Of a stretch of DNA of 64,000 nucleotides, positions 56,181 through 64,000 are shown piece after piece; the first letter of the stretch is position 1, and the number at the start of each line of letters is the position of its first letter. The translations under genes were made by a program, and so were the position numbers. The notes below the pieces were generated by a model that saw only the letters and a program-made list of their open reading frames with translations, did no database searches and was not told where the DNA came from. This DNA comes from Bradyrhizobium sp. ORS 285 (GTDB lineage: Bacteria; Pseudomonadota; Alphaproteobacteria; Rhizobiales; Xanthobacteraceae), in assembly GCF_900176205.1 (NCBI RefSeq), contig NZ_LT859959.1:3059001-3123000 (forward strand), given 5' to 3'.

Positions 56181-57576
56181 GGTCAGCCAAGGAGCAGCCG
56201 CGATGACGACGATCACCTTTGCCCAAGTCAAGTCTCTGGCCCCGAACATGAATGCCGAATATGCAGCGGCGTTCGGCGCCCCTGACGTCAATGCCGTTCT
56301 CGCCAGCCATGCGATCGATGCCAATGGCCTGCGCATGGCGCACTTCTTCGCCCAGATGCTGCAGGAGACCGGCCGCTTCAGGATCCAGACGGAGAGCCTC
56401 AACTATTCGCCGACACGGCTGATGGAGGTCTGGCCAAAGCGCTTCCCCACGATCGAGATCGCGCAGGAATACGCGCACAACGAGGAGAAGCTCGGAAACT
56501 ACGTCTATGGCGGCCGGCTCGGCAATGTGAACCCGGGCGATGGCTTCCTCTATCGCGGCCGCGGCCTGCTGCAGATCACGGGACGGGCGGCCTATGCAAG
56601 GTTCGGCGCGGAGCTCGGCATTCCGCTGGAAACCAATCCGGACCTCGCCTTCCACAAGGATCACTGTCTCAAGATCGCGGCGGCCGAGTGGGCCGTGAGC
56701 GGCCATCATCACAAGTTATGCAACGCGCTCGCCGATGCCGATGACATCGTCGGCGTCACCATCGCCATCAACGGCGGGGAGACGGGCATCGACGATCGGC
56801 GATTCTGGCTGAAGAAGACCAAGGCGATCTGGACCCAGGCTCCTGCGCCGGCGGTGCAGATGGCGAGCCGCGCCAGCGCCAGGCTGGAAGCTGCGCTGGC
56901 TCCGAATGGAGCGCCTGGCGCCCTTGCGCCCGATCAGCCCATGCTGGAGGCCGCGGTCGCGGCGCCCGCGGGAAGCTTTGCCTCTCGCGCCGCCGCGTTG
57001 GCGCTCGGGGAATGGCAGAAGTTCGGGCGGCAGACCTATGATCTGTCCGGACACGCCACGCATGTCGGCCACAAGGAGGGCGAGACGCCCTACTATCAAT
57101 ATATTGGCGACTACTGGAGCTTCGGCGTCAAGAACGACACCCTCACCGGTCTCGATGACGTGCCCTGGTCGGCCGCCTTCATCTCCTGGGTGATGCGCAA
57201 GGCGGGCGCGGGCGACCGTTTCCACTACAGCCCGCAACACTCGATCTACATCTTCCGTGCCAAGAACGATCTGCGGCTTGGTACGCCCAATGCCGGCTAC
57301 TACTGCTATCAGCTTCGCGAGATGAAGCCGAAGGTTGGAGACCTCGTGTGCTGGGCGCGCCGCGCCGGCATCGACTACGAGCACCAGAATGGCGGCGACT
57401 ATCCGGGGCATTGCGACCTGGTCGTCGAGGTCGGCGCCAACGAGGTTCAGGTCGTCGGCGGCAACGTCGGCAACTCCGTCACCAAGCGGCCGTTGGCCTT
57501 GAATGCGGGAGGCTTCCTTGAGCCGATCGTGCAGGGCGGAGAGAATTTGTTCGGTCTGATGAGCTGCCGGCTCTAG
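56173..57576 (+). CDS. GH19-type chitinase/endolysin domain fused to DUF2272
   Basis: This 467-aa protein has two parts. Residues 15-215 are a glycoside-hydrolase-family-19-like lysozyme domain with likely catalytic Glu65 in FFAQMLQETGRF, plus NEEKLGNYVYGGRLGN and the diagnostic FLYRGRGLLQITGRAAY. Residues 265-467 resemble DUF2272, a CHAP/NlpC-like group (VPWSAAFISWVMRKAG, KPKVGDLVCWARR, GHCDLVVEV). No signal peptide is seen. It should cut peptidoglycan or chitin. It could be a phage-like lysin, an exported effector or a cell-wall remodeller. Confidence 0.85.
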   Translation: MSEVSQGAAAMTTITFAQVKSLAPNMNAEYAAAFGAPDVNAVLASHAIDANGLRMAHFFAQMLQETGRFRIQTESLNYSPTRLMEVWPKRFPTIEIAQEYAHNEEKLGNYVYGGRLGNVNPGDGFLYRGRGLLQITGRAAYARFGAELGIPLETNPDLAFHKDHCLKIAAAEWAVSGHHHKLCNALADADDIVGVTIAINGGETGIDDRRFWLKKTKAIWTQAPAPAVQMASRASARLEAALAPNGAPGALAPDQPMLEAAVAAPAGSFASRAAALALGEWQKFGRQTYDLSGHATHVGHKEGETPYYQYIGDYWSFGVKNDTLTGLDDVPWSAAFISWVMRKAGAGDRFHYSPQHSIYIFRAKNDLRLGTPNAGYYCYQLREMKPKVGDLVCWARRAGIDYEHQNGGDYPGHCDLVVEVGANEVQVVGGNVGNSVTKRPLALNAGGFLEPIVQGGENLFGLMSCRL

Positions 57577-57603
57577 CGAGCCGGCCGCGCTGATCTTCTC
57601 TTT

Positions 57604-57655
57604 AAGTCCCGGGCTTGCGTGAGCCTGTCGAGTGATGGCGTGCAGCCCGGGACTT
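57604..57655. terminator. Hairpin between convergent genes, probable bidirectional terminator
   Basis: AAGTCCCGGGCT at 57604-57615 is the exact complement of AGCCCGGGACTT at 57644-57655. It lies in the 90-nt gap between the convergent stops of the hydrolase and DUF3616 genes. TTTA precedes the left arm, useful for minus-strand termination; no T-run follows on the plus strand. Confidence 0.5.
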
Positions 57656-57666
57656 GAGACTTCGAA

Positions 57667-58635
57667 CTACGGTTTGAAGACCACGCTACGGAAGGCTTGC
57701 TGGTCGCGCGGTTGCTTTTCGCATGTCTTGCCGCCGACCGGCGCCTTGCCGTCATCGCTCAGGATCTGGATCTCCTGCGCGTCGGGAATCGCAATCAGCG
57801 CCTCCGGAAACAGTCCGGCCAAGGCTTTCGTTGGAACTGGAGCGACCTTGTCGGTCGCAGGTCCGGGCCACGCGTAAAGCTCGAACGCGCCCTCCTGATC
57901 GATCGGTCCGGCGACGATAAGGAACGAGCTGCCGACACGTTCGATGCTTCGGACGCCACGGCCGGCAAGGTCCAGCTCGACGGGAGCACCGAATCTGGCC
58001 GGCGTGCCCGCAATGAGCTCGGTCGGATTCAGCAGCGGTACGACGAGGGCCTTGCCGCCCGGCAGCGGATTGCGAAAACCGATCAGCAGCGATCCGTCGC
58101 CGCCATCCGCAAGCCCCTCGATGTTCAGCGCGTCGCTTGCCTTCGGTGGACGCGTCGCGGCCTCGGCGAGATTGTAGCTCGCCAGCCCTCGATCGCCGGC
58201 AAGATCCTCGACGAGCTTCGCGTAGGGCTTGCCGATGGTCCGCACCGTCGGTGACGGCCGCTCGACGACCTCCGTGGCGAAGAACCGCCGGCGGCGGTCC
58301 TGCACCTCGCCGCGTCTGTTGGTGCCATGCGAGCTGATCCAGAAGATCAGATTGCCGACGCGCGCCGCGCCTTCGATGTCCGATTCCTTGCTCGGCTTGG
58401 TACCGAGGAAGGACGACAGATCGACCTGGGCAATCGATGCCGCCTCGTTGCGGCGATACACACGCAGCACGTTCAGCTCGTCATCGGCCACGACGAAATG
58501 ATCCTTGTCGAGCGCGGCGGCCGCCGAGGCATTGCACATTTCGCGGTAGCCGAAGAGCGACGGTTCCGCGGCCTGGGCCACGCTGGAGAGCGATGTGGCC
58601 GCGAAAAGCAAGGCGAGTGGCAGAATTCGTTTCAT
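57667..58635 (-). CDS. Secreted DUF3616 protein
   Basis: This 322-aa protein has a signal peptide (MKRILPLALLFAATSLSSVAQA, about 22 residues). The mature part looks like a beta-propeller-type DUF3616 domain with FVVADDELNVLRVYRR, SDIEGAARVGNLIFWISSHG, DALNIEGLADGGDGSLLIGFRNPL and the repeated IE-G pattern. Function unknown. The ATG at 58633-58635 is chosen because GGAGGAG lies 5 nt upstream and the signal peptide follows. It is a single-gene unit. Confidence 0.83.
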   Translation of the reverse strand: MKRILPLALLFAATSLSSVAQAAEPSLFGYREMCNASAAAALDKDHFVVADDELNVLRVYRRNEAASIAQVDLSSFLGTKPSKESDIEGAARVGNLIFWISSHGTNRRGEVQDRRRRFFATEVVERPSPTVRTIGKPYAKLVEDLAGDRGLASYNLAEAATRPPKASDALNIEGLADGGDGSLLIGFRNPLPGGKALVVPLLNPTELIAGTPARFGAPVELDLAGRGVRSIERVGSSFLIVAGPIDQEGAFELYAWPGPATDKVAPVPTKALAGLFPEALIAIPDAQEIQILSDDGKAPVGGKTCEKQPRDQQAFRSVVFKP

Positions 58636-58995
58636 TCGTGCTCCTCCGAACCGTCTGCGTCGATGATCTGATTTTATAGCCCAGCGCGACAACAGTCTTC
58701 CGCTGCTTGACAAGCGTATCTTTGTCGCGGCCGTCGTTGGCGGAAGCCGAGGCGCTGCCGTCCGGTGTCACGTTGACTCCCAAGGTGAACTGAAGGCCGA
58801 TGAGCAGGGGGCCGTATACTGGGGACTTGCCCAGGTGATGTCGCGCCTTGTTCGATCGATGATGTGGTGCGAGCGGTCGTCCTGGCGATAAAGGGATCAT
58901 CGGCTGGCCGAGCCTCGTGAAGTCCGTAGTGCCGGTCCGGGCTGATCTCGGCCATTGTCCGCTGATACTAATCCTTCATCTGTGGGACGCCTCCG
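58636..58995. other. Spacer between DUF3616 gene and the 58996 gene
   Basis: 360 nt without a gene that I can support. On the minus strand a stretch at about 58680-58810 reads YGPLLIGLQFTLGVNVTPDG, which looks protein-like but runs on into the DUF3616 gene in another frame. It may be a remnant of a small secreted protein. Promoters for both divergent genes should lie here. Confidence 0.45.
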
Positions 58996-60126
58996 ATGAG
59001 CGACGAGAACGAGTCGAACCTCATCCAGCACAACCGACGCATCATCGCCGGCACATGCGCTGCGGTTGCGCTCTTGGTGGCTGGAGCCGTCGCCTTCACA
59101 TGGGTGTCTCCGGTGGTGCCGGAGAAATCGGTGGCACAGCAATGGAACGAGGCGATCAGCCGGCTCGGCATCGAGCCGGTCTATCCGCCGCAGGAGGATA
59201 TCGCGGTCGGCGACGTGTTCGTGATCCTGACCAAGGATGAGTTGAACGAGGTCGAGAAGGAGCCGCTCGCCGGCCGGTCCATGAGGATCTGGCACGTCGA
59301 TATGACGAGCAAGATCGAGAATGCCTATGCCGAGATCTATCGCTTTCCGGAGACGCCGGACGCGCCGGCTCAGGGCAGGGCGTGGAAGCTGGGCGCGGCG
59401 AATGGGCCGGTGTTTCGCCCCGGCGTGCCGCGGACGGACCTGCCGCTGGTGCTGTTTCCGGGCTTCACGATCACCAGCACGCGGCAGGCCAACGGCGCAG
59501 CTTCGGCGGCGAGCCTCCTCGGCGCGGCCTTCCACGGCGACGTCGCTTCCGAGTTCTCGATGGACGTGCAGATCGCAGCTGCGGAGACCTACGGCGTCCC
59601 AGCCATCATGGCCGAAGCTGTCCTCGATAGTTTCTGCAACGGACCGCTGCAGCGATATTGCACTGAGACCGAGGCACGACGCCAGATGTCGCATGTCGTC
59701 GGCAGCAAGATCTACGACAAGGTCACCGATCCCGCCTCCGGCGAGACGAAGCCGCGCTTCAGCTTGGAATTGGGACTGATCACGCGGGTGTACCTGGCGC
59801 GATCGTTTCACAACGTGATCCGCCGGGCCGGCAGCGCGGGCGGCGCGGTCAACGGCGGAGACGGCGGGGCAACTCCCTCAAAGGCGCCATCCGATGTTCC
59901 GGCTGCCGGGGGAGCGCAAGCCGGTGCAGCTACGGCCGCGGCCAGCCCCGGCGAGGCTGGCGGTCGGCAGACCGATCCGGCAGGCGCGATCGGGCCGAAC
60001 TCGCCGGGACTGTCAGGTGCGTTGCAGTTCGGAAATTCGTCGCTGGTCTCGACGGTGCAGACGCTGCAGCGGCCGGTCGCGTTCGGTTTCAGATCGGTAC
60101 GCTGGCAATTTGGAGAGTCGAAATGA
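58996..60126 (+). CDS. Membrane-anchored protein of unknown function
   Basis: I do not recognise a family for this 376-aa protein. A single membrane helix (about 16-38) near the N-terminus is followed by a large periplasmic part. That part contains DVFVILTKDELNEVEKEPLAG, a possible catalytic or structural pair of Cys (SFCNGPLQRYC), and a long Gly/Ala-rich disordered stretch from about 285. The stop overlaps the next start by ATGA, so it is coupled to the small secreted protein. Confidence 0.7.
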   Translation: MSDENESNLIQHNRRIIAGTCAAVALLVAGAVAFTWVSPVVPEKSVAQQWNEAISRLGIEPVYPPQEDIAVGDVFVILTKDELNEVEKEPLAGRSMRIWHVDMTSKIENAYAEIYRFPETPDAPAQGRAWKLGAANGPVFRPGVPRTDLPLVLFPGFTITSTRQANGAASAASLLGAAFHGDVASEFSMDVQIAAAETYGVPAIMAEAVLDSFCNGPLQRYCTETEARRQMSHVVGSKIYDKVTDPASGETKPRFSLELGLITRVYLARSFHNVIRRAGSAGGAVNGGDGGATPSKAPSDVPAAGGAQAGAATAAASPGEAGGRQTDPAGAIGPNSPGLSGALQFGNSSLVSTVQTLQRPVAFGFRSVRWQFGESK

Positions 60127-60416
60127 AGATATCGCTTGGCCTTCTCGTGCTGATCGGCCTCACGTCCATCGCCCTTGCAGAGGAGCCCGCGGCGGCGCCG
60201 CCGAGCCCAGTGCCCTGCAAGTTGGACGACGAAGTCTGTGCGATGTTGGCCCGGTCGTCTCCGCCCAAGCCGGGAGGCAATGGCCTCGGATCGCGCGGCG
60301 GAACCGGAGGACTTGGATCAGGCGTCGGGACCGGCGGTGCGGGGCTGAACAACATCACCAAGGGATTCGATCTGCGGATCGAGCGGTCGGCCATCCCGGG
60401 CAATGTCGGCCGATGA
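60123..60416 (+). CDS. Small secreted Gly-rich protein
   Basis: This 97-aa protein has a clear signal peptide (MKISLGLLVLIGLTSIALA). The mature part has two Cys (PCKLDDEVC) and a glycine-rich run (GGNGLGSRGGTGGLGSGVGTGG). No family is recognised. Its start overlaps the stop of the upstream membrane-anchored protein; the two are probably partners in the envelope. Confidence 0.68.
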   Translation: MKISLGLLVLIGLTSIALAEEPAAAPPSPVPCKLDDEVCAMLARSSPPKPGGNGLGSRGGTGGLGSGVGTGGAGLNNITKGFDLRIERSAIPGNVGR

Positions 60417-60457
60417 GGCCGGCCGCAATCGACTGTCGTCTCATGGAGCCGCTGTTT

Positions 60458-61162
60458 TCAGACGGTGATCGCGCCGGCCCGAATTGCCGCGACGACCGCG
60501 GTCATGCGATTGCAGGCGCCGAGCTTCCTGATGGCGTTCGACAAATGGAATTCGACCGTCTTCTCGGAGGTCGAGATGATCTCTCCGATTTCCCAGTTGG
60601 TCTTGCCCTCCTTGCACCATTCGAGGCATTCGATTTCGCGGGCGGTCAGTCTCGGGCTGTCGGGACGGGTGACGTCGTGGAGATCGCGGCGTCTCAGCCA
60701 ATATTGGACGGCGATGCCGTACAGCCGTCGAATGCTCTCGTCGTGCTCGGTGATCCGTTCGCCGCGGCCGAGGCAGATTAGATCGACCGAGGTCCCCGGC
60801 CCGTGCAGTGGAATGACGAGGCCGGAGCGGATCCCGAGCGCATGTCCCTCGTGAAGCAGACGGCTCTCCTCGACGCCTCGCGAACCCAGCGTGCACAGCT
60901 CGTTCCACCGCAATGGTCGGTTCACCTGCCGGATCTGGCGTAGGACCAAGTCGGCGCCGTGCCAGTCGCGACCGAGAGCAGAGGGCGGAAGCCCGTTCCG
61001 GCATCCTTGCTGAAGTGAGACCAGGCGGTCGTCACGCGTCTCCGCAAACATGACCCGATCGTAGCCTTCTGCATCGACGGTCTGCAGGAAGGCGTCGAGC
61101 AGCTCGCGATCCGAGGTCATTGAGGAAGTCATCGAGATGAAATCGTCAATACTGGGGCTCAT
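60458..61162 (-). CDS. LuxR family regulator with autoinducer-binding domain (LuxR solo)
   Basis: This 234-aa protein has an N-terminal autoinducer-binding-like domain (about 15-150) and a C-terminal LuxR helix-turn-helix (LTAREIECLEWCKEGKTNWEIGEIISTSEKTVEFHLSNAIRKLGACNR). No luxI-type synthase is in the window, so it is a solo here. It may sense acyl-homoserine lactones or plant-derived signals, as rhizobial solos do. The upstream gap 61163-61374 is AT-richer and holds its promoter. Confidence 0.9.
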   Translation of the reverse strand: MSPSIDDFISMTSSMTSDRELLDAFLQTVDAEGYDRVMFAETRDDRLVSLQQGCRNGLPPSALGRDWHGADLVLRQIRQVNRPLRWNELCTLGSRGVEESRLLHEGHALGIRSGLVIPLHGPGTSVDLICLGRGERITEHDESIRRLYGIAVQYWLRRRDLHDVTRPDSPRLTAREIECLEWCKEGKTNWEIGEIISTSEKTVEFHLSNAIRKLGACNRMTAVVAAIRAGAITV

Positions 61163-61374
61163 CCGGTACTCCGAATGGAGGTCGGTGTCGAAGCTAAATG
61201 GCAGACGCCAGACAGCGCACCGTCGTCAATGCGGTCGCATTGTGCAGGCGCTCCCGTCCACCGGCATCCGTTTCGATAAAATCATAACAACTGATTAGTC
61301 GTCTTGGCGTGAGTTAAGTGTGAGTTGAACGGAGCAAGCTGTAACCGGATGCCGAGGAAGCAAAGGCCCTGCAC

Positions 61375-61593
61375 TCATTGTTGGAGGTCGTGCTGGCTGA
61401 TCCGATCGACGAGCAGAATCAGCCAGTGAAGGATCGCCCGCTCCGAAGGTTGAAGATCCGACCGGTTGCCGAGTTGAACGACAGCCGGCCGAAATTCGGT
61501 CCAGCGGTGATAGAACTCGATCAGGTCGCGCGGCTCCGGCGGCCCTTGACCGGCCGGGTCGGCGCCTGCGTCGTTTTCCTCGGATCGGCCCAT
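61375..61593 (-). CDS. Small hypothetical protein
   Basis: This 72-aa protein would start at ATG 61593. The C-terminal part (RDLIEFYHRWTEFRPAVVQLGNRSDLQPSERAILHWLILLVDRI) reads like a real small helical protein. No clear ribosome-binding site is present, and the frame opens further upstream. It is divergent from the TPR regulator. It is a candidate only. Confidence 0.45.
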   Translation of the reverse strand: MGRSEENDAGADPAGQGPPEPRDLIEFYHRWTEFRPAVVQLGNRSDLQPSERAILHWLILLVDRISQHDLQQ

Positions 61594-61725
61594 GCGAACA
61601 CGATAGTCTGGCTGTTCGGGTTGCAGGGCGTGAAAAATACGTGAAGCAGCTTGGAGGCTCGCCGGCTTGGTGCTAGCCTGACTGCGTTTTATTGCTGATA
61701 GGCATTTTTTGGGCGGAATTTCTTC

Positions 61726-63378
61726 GTGAAGTTGGCACGCCTCGAGATCAGTCTTTTTGGAGCGTGCGTGGTGCGATCCACGCAGCCGGGCGGCTTTGAG
61801 ATCAGCGGCGCCAAGCACAAAGCGCTGTTCGCACTTCTCGCGACAGCGCCCTTCGGCCGCCGCACCCGCGCGTTTCTCCAGGAGACGCTGTGGGGCACAG
61901 CCTGCTACGATACCGGGCGGCAAAGCCTCAGGCGTGCGCTATCTGATATTCGACATATCATGGGAGACTGCTTCGCGGACGTGCTGTCCAGCACCAACAG
62001 CGAGCTGTCGCTGGACATGTCGCGCGTCTCGTTCATCGGACGCCCCGGCGCCGGCGAGTTCCTCGAAGGTATCAATTTACGCGAGGAGGGCTTCAATCGC
62101 TGGCTTGCTGCGATGCGGCTCGATCCTCAGCAGATCTATGGGCTGTTCAGCACCAGGTCGCAGCCACCGCCGCCGCCGGTTCTGCCGCTGATCGCCGTGC
62201 TGCCCTTCCGAACTCTCGGTTCAGGCCTCGAGGGGCAGGGCGATGCCTGGCTCGGTGATTGGCTGGCGGAGGAGGTCTGCCGTTCGCTCTCGCGATCGAA
62301 CCTGATCTCGGTCATTTCGCATTGGTCCAGCCGGGCGCTGGACCAACGCCGTATCGACATCGCCGCAGTCCGCTCGCTCTTGGGGGCGGACTATTGCGTC
62401 GTCGGGACATCCCGCGTGACCGGCAACGAGATCGTGCTCGATGCGGATTTTCTCGACGCGGCGTCGGGACGCATTCTGTGGACGCGCCAATTCACAGGTC
62501 CGGCCAGCGACTTTCTCAACCGCTCCGCCGAGGGTATCGCGCAGATCGTCCGCGCGGTCGGCCGCTCGATCGCCGACGATGCCATGGTGCATGTTGCGGG
62601 GCGAAAGGTCACGGATCTCGAAGATCACCGTCTCCTGGTCGCAGGGGTGAGCCTCATGCACCGACCCGCACTGCGCGACTTTGCCCGCTCGCGGGAGCTG
62701 ATCGAGGAGGCGAGGCGGCGGGCTCCCAACGCAGCGGAAGTCCATGCGTGGTTTGCCAAATGGCACGTGCTCAGCGTCTTCAACCGATGGAGCAGCGATG
62801 CCGCGCGGGACACTCAGGTGGCCATCGACAGCACGGCGCGGGCGCTGGACATCGACCCGGAAAGCGCGTTCTGCATGACCATTGACGGCTTCGCGCACAA
62901 CAATCTGCTACGTCGCATGGACATCGCTGCCGCCCGTTATGACGCCGCCCTGCAGCGCAATCCCAACGACTCACTCGCCTGGCTGATGAGGGGGGCGCTG
63001 CTCGCCTTCTCCGATGAACCGGCCGCCGCGGTCGTCGCGGCCGAAAAGGCACGGCGGCTCTCGCCGATGGATCCGTTCCGATATTACTACGAGTCGCTGA
63101 GTGCCACGGCGCTGTTCGCGGCCGGCCGTTACGCGGAAGCGCTTGAACTCGCAGACCGGTCGCTGTCGCGGCATGACCGCCACATCTCGACGCTGCGGGC
63201 CAAGGTCGCCTCATTGCATTGTCTCGGCCGCTCGCAGGAGGCGGGGGCCGCCGCGCGCGAAATTCTCCGCCGACAACCGGACTTCACAGTCGCCGGCTAT
63301 CTTCGTGGGCATCCGGCAGGCGATCACGAGTTTGGACGGCGCGTCGCCGCCGCGCTGAGGGGGGCGGGCATTCCGTAA
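61726..63378 (+). CDS. Winged-helix/TPR transcriptional regulator (SARP/CadC-like)
   Basis: This 550-aa protein starts with a winged-helix DNA-binding domain of OmpR/SARP type (about 1-130; FEISGAKHKALFALLATAP, RQSLRRALSDIRHIMG). A FlgO/TolB-N-like domain follows (about 155-290; LIAVLPFRTLG, LADEEVCRSLSR-like segment, LGADYCVVGTSRV), then about six TPR-like helix pairs (330-540). No membrane helix is seen. This architecture occurs in rhizobial regulators near adenylate-cyclase-like genes. The start is GTG 61726. Confidence 0.82.
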   Translation: MKLARLEISLFGACVVRSTQPGGFEISGAKHKALFALLATAPFGRRTRAFLQETLWGTACYDTGRQSLRRALSDIRHIMGDCFADVLSSTNSELSLDMSRVSFIGRPGAGEFLEGINLREEGFNRWLAAMRLDPQQIYGLFSTRSQPPPPPVLPLIAVLPFRTLGSGLEGQGDAWLGDWLAEEVCRSLSRSNLISVISHWSSRALDQRRIDIAAVRSLLGADYCVVGTSRVTGNEIVLDADFLDAASGRILWTRQFTGPASDFLNRSAEGIAQIVRAVGRSIADDAMVHVAGRKVTDLEDHRLLVAGVSLMHRPALRDFARSRELIEEARRRAPNAAEVHAWFAKWHVLSVFNRWSSDAARDTQVAIDSTARALDIDPESAFCMTIDGFAHNNLLRRMDIAAARYDAALQRNPNDSLAWLMRGALLAFSDEPAAAVVAAEKARRLSPMDPFRYYYESLSATALFAAGRYAEALELADRSLSRHDRHISTLRAKVASLHCLGRSQEAGAAAREILRRQPDFTVAGYLRGHPAGDHEFGRRVAAALRGAGIP

Positions 63379-63399
63379 AAGGCAACTGAGGGACCGGAT

Positions 63400-64000
63400 A
63401 TGAGTCAATCGGGTGGCATGGGTGGCATGGGCGGCATGGGAGGCATGGGAGGCATGGGAAGCCTCACCGCCACCGGACTCGGCACTTTCCTCAGCGCCGG
63501 CGTCGACCCAGTCTACGACCCCATGCTTGTGCAGGGCCTGCAGATTACCGAGCAGGCGATCACGCATGTGGCCAACGGCGGAGCTGAGCCGGGCCACCCG
63601 CAGGAACTGCGCTTCTCGTGCGCCGGCAATATGGGGCTCTGGGCCGATTGGGTGCGGGCGTCGCTCTATCTCACGGACTTCATGCGCCACTTCGACTGGT
63701 CGGTCGGCGGGCACGACAAGTGCGTGTCGCTGAGCTATGGCGGCAAGAGCTTCTATACAATTCACAGGCCGGATATCGCCGTCTTCGAACAGCAACTGAA
63801 GCTGATGCGGAATTATCTCGATCAGCGCCCGGATCGAACGCCGGAAATCCTGACCCAGCTCGGCTTTCCGACACCCTATTTCGTGATGTTGCTCGGGCTG
63901 CAGACCGGCACTAACAACCATACGTTTGAGCTGATCACCATCACCCAGGTCATCGCTGCTCATGTCGCGATGGTCGCCAAGCACCACCTGGCCTGCCGGC
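63400..64000 (+). CDS. N-terminal part of a probable PAP2/vanadium-haloperoxidase-like protein (cut by window end)
   Basis: The ATG at 63400 opens a frame that is still open at the window edge (200 codons). The protein begins with five Gly-Gly-Met repeats, then SLTATGLGTFLSAG, and a mostly helical body. The last visible residues are KHHLACR followed by a codon starting with C, which would complete a KX6RP motif, the first signature of PAP2 phosphatases and vanadium haloperoxidases. GGGCGGGCAT and GAGGGACC precede the start. The assignment depends on unseen sequence. Confidence 0.55.
   Translation, partial: MSQSGGMGGMGGMGGMGGMGSLTATGLGTFLSAGVDPVYDPMLVQGLQITEQAITHVANGGAEPGHPQELRFSCAGNMGLWADWVRASLYLTDFMRHFDWSVGGHDKCVSLSYGGKSFYTIHRPDIAVFEQQLKLMRNYLDQRPDRTPEILTQLGFPTPYFVMLLGLQTGTNNHTFELITITQVIAAHVAMVAKHHLACR

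Noticed and set aside
58481..58900. Minus-strand open frame overlapping the DUF3616 start
   Set aside because: Part of it looks protein-like, but it overlaps a well-supported signal peptide gene in another frame; at most a remnant.
63417..63465. GGCATGGG tandem repeat as CRISPR or microsatellite
   Set aside because: The unit is in frame and codes Gly-Gly-Met at the start of a long open frame; there are no spacers.

Overview
The window is about 65% GC, densely coded on both strands, and reads as chromosome of an alphaproteobacterium of the Bradyrhizobium/Rhodopseudomonas type. The clues are the style of the proteins (YciF-like, hydantoinase A/B, the oxaloacetate-decarboxylase branch of the PEP mutase family, LuxR solos), dispersed palindromic intergenic repeats typical of Bradyrhizobium, and a tRNA-Leu(GAG). 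The assignment comes from pattern recognition, not a search.

Layout: 0-4 kb hydantoinase/oxoprolinase HyuB-HyuA. 4-5 kb a repeat-rich spacer. 5-14 kb a DEAD-box RNA helicase, a DUF2177 membrane protein, a ParD antitoxin with a broken ParE, 1-Cys peroxiredoxin, a periplasmic HtrA-like protease, a secreted alkaline-phosphatase-superfamily enzyme and a ferritin-like stress protein. 14-23 kb an ArsB/NhaD-type permease, an MFS transporter, two paralogous small-domain proteins (one secreted, one with a His-rich tail), an NtrC-type regulator with its sensor kinase, and a PAS hybrid kinase. 23-35 kb housekeeping and metabolism: zinc metallopeptidase, propionyl-CoA carboxylase alpha subunit, oxaloacetate decarboxylase, acylphosphatase, a small operon with its own regulator, AraC and LysR regulators, tautomerase, LipB and a short FliN-like protein. 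35.7 kb tRNA-Leu. 36-47 kb an Lrp-regulated uptake and oxidation locus: Lrp, HAD, a decayed kinase-aminotransferase, a complete Dpp/Opp ABC transporter, a DAO-type oxidase and a tandem GNAT.

47.1-54.2 kb holds the most interesting system, a tripartite retron on the minus strand. Its order is a WGR plus ARM/HEAT-repeat protein (1051 aa), a SWIM zinc-finger protein (564 aa), a non-coding RNA with clear a1/a2 repeats and a long msd hairpin, and a retron reverse transcriptase (609 aa) that carries the NAxxH, YADD and VTG motifs and an unusual C-terminal membrane anchor. This matches the gene set I know as retron type XIII, so the class is catalogued, but the ncRNA here is read directly from sequence and the membrane anchor looks worth attention.

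54-64 kb is an accessory-looking region: a four-helix membrane protein overlapping a GH19-DUF2272 cell-wall hydrolase, a DUF3616 protein, a membrane-anchored unknown coupled to a small secreted protein, a LuxR solo, a winged-helix/TPR regulator, and at the edge the start of a probable PAP2/vanadium-haloperoxidase-like protein with a Gly-Gly-Met N-terminus.

Three copies of one long intergenic element (4.35, 35.9 and 54.5 kb) keep two hairpins with compensatory base changes between copies. This is evidence for a structured dispersed element, and one copy sits just upstream of the retron operon.
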